A stretch of 64,000 nucleotides of DNA from Streptomyces aculeolatus (GTDB taxonomy: Bacteria; Actinomycetota; Actinomycetes; Streptomycetales; Streptomycetaceae). How positions within the stretch are numbered: position 1 is the first letter of the stretch; every line of letters starts with the position of its first letter. Below, in pieces: positions 58,369-64,000 of the stretch. The notes below the pieces were generated by a model, which was given only the letters and a program-made list of their open reading frames with translations, had not been told where the DNA came from and did not search any database. The stretch spans positions 456,060 through 520,059 of the forward strand of contig NZ_JAINRD010000003.1 of the NCBI RefSeq assembly GCF_020400605.1, read 5' to 3'. Both the position numbers and the translations under genes were made by a program.

Positions 58369-60324
58369 ATGGACATGCAGGCCACCGCCTGGCAGTCACT
58401 CCACAGCACGGTCACCGCGCAGCAGGACAAACGCCCGCTGTCGCGCGCCGGGCTCGGGCGGATCTGGCGGTTCGCCCAGCCGCACCGGCGGCTGCTGAAG
58501 TGGTTCCTGCTGCTCAGCGTGGTCACGGCGGCGCTGGCCGTGGCCACGCCGCTGCTCGCGGGGCAGGTCGTGGACGCGATCGTCGGCGACAAGGACCGGG
58601 GCCGGGTCGGCTCCCTCGCGCTGCTCATCGCCGCCATCGCCGTCGCCGAGGCCGGGTTCGGGCTGGTGGCGCGCTGGTTGTCGGCCCGTATCGGCGAGGG
58701 GCTCATCCTCCAGCTGCGCACCGCCGTCTACGACCACGTGCAGCGGATGCCCGTCGCGTTCTTCACCCGCACCCGCACCGGCGCCCTCGTCAGCCGGCTC
58801 AACAACGACGTCCTGGGCGCCCAGCGCGCGTTCAGCAACACCCTCTCGGGCGTCGTCGGCAACCTGGTGACGCTGCTCCTCACGCTCGCCGTCATGCTCC
58901 GGCTGTCCTGGCAGATCACCCTCCTCGCGCTCGTGCTGCTGCCCGTCTTCGTGCTGCCCGCCCGCCGCATGGGCGCCCGGCTGGCCCGGCTGCAGCGCGA
59001 GGCCGCGGGCCACAACGCCGCCATGGGCACCCAGATGACCGAGCGGTTCTCGGCGGCCGGCGCGACGCTCGTCAAGCTGTACGGGCGGCCGGACCGGGAG
59101 TCGGCGGAGTTCCGGCAGCGGGCGGCGCGCGTGCGGGACATCGGGATCCGTACGGCGATGGTGCAGACGCTCTTCATCACCGCCCTCACCCTCGTCTCCG
59201 CACTCGCCCTCGCGCTCGTCTACGGCCTCGGCGGCTGGTTCGCGCTGCGCGGCAGCCTCGACGCCGGCTCCGTCGTCGCGCTCGCCCTGCTCATCACCCG
59301 CCTGTACGCGCCGCTGACCTCGCTGGCGGGGGCGCGGGTGGAGGTGATGAGCGCGCTCGTCAGCTTCGAGCGGGTCTTCGAGGTGCTGGACCTCAAGCCC
59401 CTGGTCGCCGAGAAGCCGGACGCGCGGGAGGTGCCCGAGGGCCCGGTGGCGGTGGAGTTCGACGGCGTCGACTTCGGCTACCCGGCCGCCGACAAGGTGT
59501 CGCTGGCCTCGCTGGAGGAGGTCGCGGTGCTGGACACCAAGGCAGGCGCGCAGGTGCTCCACGGGGTGTCGTTCCGCGCGGAGCCCGGGCGGATGGTCGC
59601 GCTCGTCGGCTCCTCGGGCGCCGGCAAGTCGACGATCGCGCAGCTCATCCCGCGGCTGTACGACACGGACGGCGGCGCCGTCCGCCTCGGCGGCGTGGAC
59701 GTCCGCGACCTGTCGGCCGCCTCGGTGCGGGCGACGCTGGGCATGGTCACCCAGGACGGGCACCTCTTCCACGAGTCGGTCCGCGAGAACCTGCTGCTGG
59801 CGCGGCCGGACGCGAGCGACGCGGACCTGTGGGACGCGCTGCGCAAGGCGCGCCTGGACGAGCTGATGGCGGCGCTGCCTGAGGGCCTGGACACCGTCGT
59901 CGGCGAGCGGGGCTACCGGCTCTCGGGCGGCGAGCGGCAGCGGCTGACGATCGCCCGGCTGCTGCTGGCGGAGCCGCGCGTGGTCGTGCTGGACGAGGCC
60001 ACCGCGCACCTCGACTCGACGTCGGAGGCGGCGGTGCAGGAGGCGCTGGCGGAGGCGCTGGCCGGGCGGACGGCGGTGGTCATCGCGCACCGGCTGTCCA
60101 CGGTGCGGGCCGCGGACCAGATCCTGGTGGTGGAGGAGGGCCGGATCGTGGAGCGCGGCACGCACGCGGAGCTGCTGGCGGCCGGCGGGCGGTACGAGGA
60201 GCTGTACCGGACGCAGTTCGCGGAGGACGGCGGCGCCGGCGCCCCGGGCGGCGGGGACGCCGGGGGCGCCGGAGGCCGCGACGGGGCCGGCAAGGGCGAC
60301 GAGTTGGTGGCGCAGGAGGCGTAG
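58369..60324 (+). CDS. ABC exporter, fused permease and ATP-binding domains
   Basis: The 651-residue half-transporter has six transmembrane helices (~50-310; VSRLNNDVLGAQRAF is the typical coupling-loop region) and an ATPase domain (~365-615). That domain has GSSGAGKSTIAQL, LSGGERQRLTIARLLL, VVVLDEATAHLDS and the switch His in VIAHRLSTVRAADQI. The ribosome site GGGAGAA is well placed before the ATG at 58369. It probably exports a drug, lipid or peptide as a homodimer. The Gly-rich C-terminal tail is non-conserved. Confidence 0.94.
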   Translation: MDMQATAWQSLHSTVTAQQDKRPLSRAGLGRIWRFAQPHRRLLKWFLLLSVVTAALAVATPLLAGQVVDAIVGDKDRGRVGSLALLIAAIAVAEAGFGLVARWLSARIGEGLILQLRTAVYDHVQRMPVAFFTRTRTGALVSRLNNDVLGAQRAFSNTLSGVVGNLVTLLLTLAVMLRLSWQITLLALVLLPVFVLPARRMGARLARLQREAAGHNAAMGTQMTERFSAAGATLVKLYGRPDRESAEFRQRAARVRDIGIRTAMVQTLFITALTLVSALALALVYGLGGWFALRGSLDAGSVVALALLITRLYAPLTSLAGARVEVMSALVSFERVFEVLDLKPLVAEKPDAREVPEGPVAVEFDGVDFGYPAADKVSLASLEEVAVLDTKAGAQVLHGVSFRAEPGRMVALVGSSGAGKSTIAQLIPRLYDTDGGAVRLGGVDVRDLSAASVRATLGMVTQDGHLFHESVRENLLLARPDASDADLWDALRKARLDELMAALPEGLDTVVGERGYRLSGGERQRLTIARLLLAEPRVVVLDEATAHLDSTSEAAVQEALAEALAGRTAVVIAHRLSTVRAADQILVVEEGRIVERGTHAELLAAGGRYEELYRTQFAEDGGAGAPGGGDAGGAGGRDGAGKGDELVAQEA

Positions 60325-60430
60325 GCGCGCGGCGGACGAGGCGGACGGGGCGGGGCCGGGGGCTCGGGGCGTACGGGCCGGGCGGAGGGCGTACGCGGCC
60401 GCGCCGGCCCGCGTCGGCGGCGCGGCGGCG

Positions 60431-61696
60431 TCAGCCGACCGGGTCCGGCTCCGGGACCGGCGTGCCCGGGAGGTGGCGGCGGGTGCGTACCGGCGAGAAG
60501 TACAGCGGCAGCGCCGCCACCACCAGGATCACCGCCCCCGTCCACAGCGCCGCCCGCACGCCCGCGAACTCGCCGATCACCCCGGACAGCGCCGAGCCCA
60601 GCGCCACCGACCCCATCAGCAGGAACCGGAAGGTGGCGTTCATCCGGCCCAGCAGCGCGTCGGGCGTCAGCCCCTGGCGCAGGCTCAGCCCCAGCACGTT
60701 GTCGACGCCGATCTTCACGGACACCAGCGCCATGCCCGCGGCCCCCGCCAGGCACCACAGCGGCGGCCGGCTCAGCAGCGGCACGAGCAGCGCCGCCGGT
60801 GCCACGCAGAGCCCCGCGGTGGCCAGCGTCCACCCGCACCCCCGCCGGGCGGCGAGCGGCCGGGCGAGCCGGGCGCCGACGAAGGTGGCGGTGCCGCAGA
60901 GCACCCAGTAGACGCCCAGCAGCCAGGCGGGCAGCCCGAGTTGGCGGACGAAGAGCACCGGGACCATCGTGTTCACGGTCTGCGCCCCGAGGTTGGCGAG
61001 GGCGGCGCCGACCGCGAGCGGGCGCAGTTCGCGGCTGCCCAGCACGTGCCGCAGCCCGTCGCGCATCTCGGCGGCCAGCCGGCGCGACGCCTTCGGCGCC
61101 GGCCGCGTACGGCCCCGGGCGCCGCCGCGGATGCCGGTGAGCGATATGGCCGCCGCGAGGTGGCTGACGGCCTGCGCCGCGACCGCGACCGGCGCCGTCA
61201 GCACCTCCACCAGGAGCCCGCCCACCCCGCGGCCGGCGACGCTGCCGACCGCGTAGAGGCTGACGACGCCCGCGTTCGCCCGCACCAGCGCCTCGCGGCC
61301 CACCACGGCGGGCAGGCAGCTGTGCGAGGCGACGTCGAAGAAGACCGTGGCGCAGCCGGTCAGCAGCACGGCCGCGTACAGGTGCGGCAGCGTGAGCGCG
61401 CCGAACCACCAGGCCAGCGGTACGGCGGTGAGCAGCACCACCCGCGCCAGGGCGGCGGAGACCAGCACCGGGACGCAGCCGAGCCGGTCGACCCACACCC
61501 CGGAGGGCAGGCCGATCAGCAGGTACGCGGAGGTGCCGAGGGCGGCCAGCAGGCCGATCTGACCGGGGCTCGCGCCGAGACCGAGCGCCACCAGCGGAAG
61601 GGCCAAGTGGCCGACCTGGATGCCGATCTGGTCGGCGGCGGTGGCGGCGTACAGCCGTCGGAAGGCGGGCACGCGCCAGGGGGATGCGGATGCCAT
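60431..61696 (-). CDS. MFS transporter (enterobactin exporter/macrolide efflux-like)
   Basis: The ATG at 61696 gives 421 residues (a GTG at 61711 is an alternative). Twelve hydrophobic segments and PSGVWVDRLG (MFS motif A-like) mark the MFS_3 group, which includes EntS and MefA-type efflux pumps. LRQGLTPDALLGRMNATFRFLLMG is characteristic. Substrate unknown; macrolide efflux would be attractive given the erm gene 1.3 kb away, but nothing in the sequence proves it. Confidence 0.88.
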   Translation of the reverse strand: MASASPWRVPAFRRLYAATAADQIGIQVGHLALPLVALGLGASPGQIGLLAALGTSAYLLIGLPSGVWVDRLGCVPVLVSAALARVVLLTAVPLAWWFGALTLPHLYAAVLLTGCATVFFDVASHSCLPAVVGREALVRANAGVVSLYAVGSVAGRGVGGLLVEVLTAPVAVAAQAVSHLAAAISLTGIRGGARGRTRPAPKASRRLAAEMRDGLRHVLGSRELRPLAVGAALANLGAQTVNTMVPVLFVRQLGLPAWLLGVYWVLCGTATFVGARLARPLAARRGCGWTLATAGLCVAPAALLVPLLSRPPLWCLAGAAGMALVSVKIGVDNVLGLSLRQGLTPDALLGRMNATFRFLLMGSVALGSALSGVIGEFAGVRAALWTGAVILVVAALPLYFSPVRTRRHLPGTPVPEPDPVG

Positions 61697-61765
61697 GACG
61701 GGAGCTTGCACTGCCGCCCGGGCGTGGCGAAACCGGAGCGCGTACGTCCCGCCCCGGTGGCCCCG

Positions 61766-62527
61766 CTACCGGTATGCTCCGCCCTTCGCGCCCGGCCGCG
61801 GGCGCCCGGCGTCGGGCGCGGCGAGCAGCGGCAGGACGTCCGCCACCAGCTCCAACTGCAGCCGCAGCGCGTCCCGCGGGGCGGCGCGCAGCACGGCGCG
61901 CATCAGGTCGGTGGCGCCGGCCGGGGCCTTGAGGTCGTCCAGGTGGCGCTGGCAGGTGCCGAGGTCGAGGGAGGGGTTGGGCAGGTCGTTGGCCGCCCAC
62001 AGGGTGCGGATCAGCTCGTTGGTCATGACGGCCGCCGCCCACCCCGTCTCCACGGGGTCGCCGCGCTGCCGCACGGCCTGCATCTTGGGTACGACGTGCG
62101 TCCAGAGCTCGGCGTAGTGCGCCCTGACGGGCGCGGGGGTGCGGTAGCCGGCGTGGATGGTCGCGGCGTCGGCCATGAGCCGGGCCACGACGCCGTCGGG
62201 GTCGTGCAGGAGGACGCCGTCGAGGAAGGCATAGCCCCAGGACTCGTCGCCGACCCGGTGCGGGGCGAAGCACGAGCGCCACTGCTCGGCGGTGCGGGGC
62301 AGGAGGTCGACGGGCAGCGGGCGGCGCCGCGTGCGCCAGGGGGCCTGGCGTACGGGGTCCAGGGCGGTGACCACGAGCACGTCGAGGTCGGAGTCGGGGC
62401 GGGCGGTGCCGCGGGCGACCGATCCGGACAGCAGAACGCCGCGGACGTCTGGGTCCGCGCGCAGTTCGGTCAGCACCACCTCCAGCACCGTGCGGTGCAG
62501 GGAGGTGGGAAAGGCAGCGGTGGTCAT
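61766..62527 (-). CDS. Nucleotidyltransferase domain protein
   Basis: The ATG at 62527 has GGGAGCGAG upstream; 253 residues. The N-terminal MNT/pol-beta fold has LLSGSVARGTARPDSDLDVLVV (GS-x10-DxD, ~32-52), followed by a helical domain. Such proteins include aminoglycoside/lincosamide nucleotidyltransferases and toxin-antitoxin MNT proteins. Its divergent position next to erm allows a resistance role, but specificity is not shown. No HEPN partner is adjacent. Confidence 0.85.
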   Translation of the reverse strand: MTTAAFPTSLHRTVLEVVLTELRADPDVRGVLLSGSVARGTARPDSDLDVLVVTALDPVRQAPWRTRRRPLPVDLLPRTAEQWRSCFAPHRVGDESWGYAFLDGVLLHDPDGVVARLMADAATIHAGYRTPAPVRAHYAELWTHVVPKMQAVRQRGDPVETGWAAAVMTNELIRTLWAANDLPNPSLDLGTCQRHLDDLKAPAGATDLMRAVLRAAPRDALRLQLELVADVLPLLAAPDAGRPRPGAKGGAYR

Positions 62528-62669
62528 CTCGCTCCCGGGTCCGGCCCAGGCGGGAGCGTAGCAGCCCCTGCACCGAGCGTGCGGGCCCGGGGGCGGGAAA
62601 ACCCGTGTGCGCCGGTGGGAGCGGGCGGTTAAGGTGGGCACGGAAGTGCATCCGGAACAAGGAGACGCC
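62528..62669. promoter_or_regulatory. Promoter region of the erm leader, with WhiB7-like features
   Basis: A -10-like TAAGGT at 62630-62635 is preceded, at about 17 bp, by a weak -35 region (TGTGCG area), and just upstream of that by AAAA at 62598-62601 in otherwise pure GC. An AT-rich triplet upstream of a poor -35 is the known feature of WhiB7-dependent resistance promoters. AAGGAGA at 62659-62665 is the ribosome site of the upstream ORF. Confidence 0.45.
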
Positions 62670-62795
62670 GTGGCAGGCTGCTGCTTCGCGGGCACCGGCG
62701 GGATGACCCGTCTGTGCACCGGTGGCCACGCAGGTCTGCGGCGCGGGTTCTTCGCCCTCATGCCGTACCGCCCCCGCGTGGTCCCGGCGCCCTGA
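62670..62795 (+). CDS. Upstream leader ORF of the erm methylase gene
   Basis: The GTG at 62670 follows a full AAGGAGA ribosome site and opens a 41-codon ORF (VAGCCFAGTGGMTRLC...GFFALMPYRPRVVPAP). Inducible erm genes have short leader peptides on which macrolide-bound ribosomes stall. The C-terminal PYRPRVV contains an Arg-x-Arg motif of the type at which macrolides arrest translation. GC-rich inverted repeats lie between this ORF and erm (GCGCGCCCTGAGCGCGC near 62855; GGCCCCCCGTGGGCC near 62900). Translation of the ORF is inferred. Confidence 0.6.
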   Translation: MAGCCFAGTGGMTRLCTGGHAGLRRGFFALMPYRPRVVPAP

Positions 62796-62982
62796 CCGGC
62801 AGCCAGGGACGGCACTCCCGCTGAGCGACTCCGTCGCAGCCCCCGCGATCCGCGCGCCCTGAGCGCGCCCGCCGGGCATTTCCCTTCACGTACGCGCGGC
62901 CCCCCGTGGGCCGGCGTCGCGCTGCCCGGCCAGGGCCATCCGCCAGTCCAGGAACGCACTTCTTCCGGAAGGACGGCAGGCT

Positions 62983-63939
62983 GTGGCCCGCTCTCACCGA
63001 CGCATGTCCGCGCGCGCGGACTCCGATACGAACCGTCGCCCCGACGCCCGCACGACCACCGGCGGCAACGCCCGCACCAACCGCCGCCGCGGCTCCCCCG
63101 CGGGGGGCCGCGGCGCGGCCGGCGGCAGCCCCCGCGGCGGGCCCCGGCCGGGCGGGGATCCCGGCTCCGGCACCGGCTCCCGCGCACGTTCCCTCTCCCT
63201 CTCCCAGAACTTCCTGGCCGACGCCGGGGTCGCGCAGCGCGTGGTGCGCCTGGCGGCGCCCGGCGGCGGTCTCGTCATCGAGGTGGGCGCCGGCACCGGG
63301 ACGCTGACCGAGGCGCTGGCCCCGCACTGCCGGGAGCTGATCGCCTACGAGATCGACCGCCGGCTCCTCGGCGGACTCCGCGCCCGGCTCGCGGCGCACC
63401 CCCATGTCCGCCTCGTGGGGCAGGACTTCCTCGCCGCCCGGCCGCCGCGGGAGCCGTTCGCGGTGGTGGGCAACGTCCCGTACGCGCGGACCTCCGAGAT
63501 CGTGGACTGGTGCCTGCACGCGCCGCGGCTGGAGTCTGCGACGTTCGTCACCCAGCTCGAGTACGCCCGCAAGCGGAGCGGGGACTACGGGCGTTGGAGT
63601 TTGCTGACCGTGCGGACGTGGCCGTGGCACGAGTGGCGGCTGTGCGGGCGGGTGCGGCGGGAGTGCTTCCGGCCGGTGCCGCGGGTGGACTCGGCGGTGC
63701 TGCGGATCGACCGCCGCCGGCGGCCGCTGCTGCCGCGGGGCGAGGAGGCGGCGTACCGCCGGATGGTCGAGGCGGGCTTCGGCGGCGCGGGCGGCACGCT
63801 GTTCGCGTCCCTGCGCCGCGCGGGCCACCCGCCGGGCCGCCTGACGACGGCGTTCCGCACGGCGAACCTCCCGAAGAACACGGTCGTTGCCTACGCGACC
63901 CCGGCCCAGTGGCTGACGCTGTACGAGACGCTGCACTGA
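62983..63939 (+). CDS. erm: Erm family 23S rRNA (adenine-N6)-methyltransferase
   Basis: The GTG at 62983 has GGAAGGA nine bases upstream (an ATG at 63004 is possible). The 318-residue protein has a ~70-residue basic, Gly/Arg-rich N-terminus. The KsgA/Erm core follows with SLSQNFLADAGVAQRVV, the SAM motif IEVGAGTGTLTEALA, catalytic motif VVGNVPYARTSEIVDW (NxPY), and ATFVTQLEYARKRSGDYGRWS as in ErmE-type enzymes. It methylates A2058 and confers macrolide-lincosamide-streptogramin B resistance. The upstream leader ORF suggests inducible expression. A producer self-resistance role is possible, but no biosynthetic genes are in the window. Confidence 0.95.
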   Translation: MARSHRRMSARADSDTNRRPDARTTTGGNARTNRRRGSPAGGRGAAGGSPRGGPRPGGDPGSGTGSRARSLSLSQNFLADAGVAQRVVRLAAPGGGLVIEVGAGTGTLTEALAPHCRELIAYEIDRRLLGGLRARLAAHPHVRLVGQDFLAARPPREPFAVVGNVPYARTSEIVDWCLHAPRLESATFVTQLEYARKRSGDYGRWSLLTVRTWPWHEWRLCGRVRRECFRPVPRVDSAVLRIDRRRRPLLPRGEEAAYRRMVEAGFGGAGGTLFASLRRAGHPPGRLTTAFRTANLPKNTVVAYATPAQWLTLYETLH

Positions 63940-63953
63940 CGCGGAGGGCCGGG

Positions 63954-63969
63954 CGGAGCCCGGGCTCCG
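63954..63969 (+). terminator. Terminator-like palindrome after erm
   Basis: CGGAGCCCGGGCTCCG is a perfect 16-bp palindrome 15 bp after the erm stop codon. A further 12-bp direct repeat (GCGCGGCAACGC at 63971-63982 and 63989-64000) follows at the window edge. Confidence 0.55.
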
Positions 63970-64000
63970 GGCGCGGCAACGCGCGGCAGCGCGGCAACGC

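Noticed and set aside
1..64000. tRNA or rRNA genes
   Set aside because: No cloverleaf-like segment or rRNA sequence was recognised on either strand by eye; a covariance search would be decisive.

Overview
The window is about 64 kb of very GC-rich DNA with strong third-position G/C bias, frequent GTG starts, purine-rich ribosome binding sites and translationally coupled gene pairs. The gene content (PucR, DUF2637, AidB, MMPL, FHA/DUF1707, a ferredoxin-type sulfite reductase cluster with a tiny Cys leader peptide, and an Erm methylase) fits an actinomycete, most likely Streptomyces or a close relative. I see no tRNA, rRNA or CRISPR array. It looks like chromosome with a few accessory patches.

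Layout. 0.2-2.3 kb: purine catabolism (xanthine dehydrogenase FAD subunit, cut by the window edge, divergent from a PucR regulator). 2.3-3.6 kb: a solitary TnpB element. 3.7-7.2 kb: a TPR-like protein, an EamA exporter divergent from an Lrp regulator, and a LysR regulator. 7.3-13.5 kb: a LacI-controlled sugar locus with a three-gene operon (isomerase, Gfo/Idh/MocA dehydrogenase, secreted FAD oxidoreductase) facing the LacI gene and a CE7 esterase. 13.5-19.6 kb: a GntR regulator, an iron-box-controlled FhuF-like protein, a DUF2637 protein and a GH38 alpha-mannosidase. 19.6-29.4 kb: a degenerate PP2C-like protein, a TrmB/LuxR-like regulator, RsgA, PolX, YihY and AidB.

29.5-34.4 kb is the most unusual stretch. 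Two receptor-type Ser/Thr kinases share an almost identical ~1 kb catalytic half but carry unrelated extracellular halves: a siderophore-binding-protein fold in one and an eight-cysteine domain in the other. A lipoprotein gene lies between them, a 34-bp imperfect direct repeat flanks the segment, and an IS5-type transposase remnant abuts one side. 34.6-40.5 kb: a GAF regulator, a decayed NHL-repeat gene, a YunG-like protein, an NMT1-type ABC importer and a GNAT acetyltransferase.

40.5-48.6 kb is a sulfur island: leader peptide, sulfite reductase, zinc-ribbon protein, APS reductase, sirohydrochlorin chelatase, a second leader peptide that ends inside a strong hairpin, cysteine dioxygenase, rhodanese, and a sulfonate-type ABC importer. 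The usual cysC-cysD-cysN genes are missing between APS reductase and the importer. 48.7-62.5 kb holds an MMPL exporter, an FMN alpha-hydroxyacid oxidase, BASS and LysE transporters, an FG-GAP lipoprotein, Nudix, FHA and penicillin-binding proteins, an ABC exporter, an MFS transporter and a nucleotidyltransferase. The window ends with an Erm 23S rRNA methylase preceded by its own short upstream ORF, which looks like inducible macrolide-type resistance.
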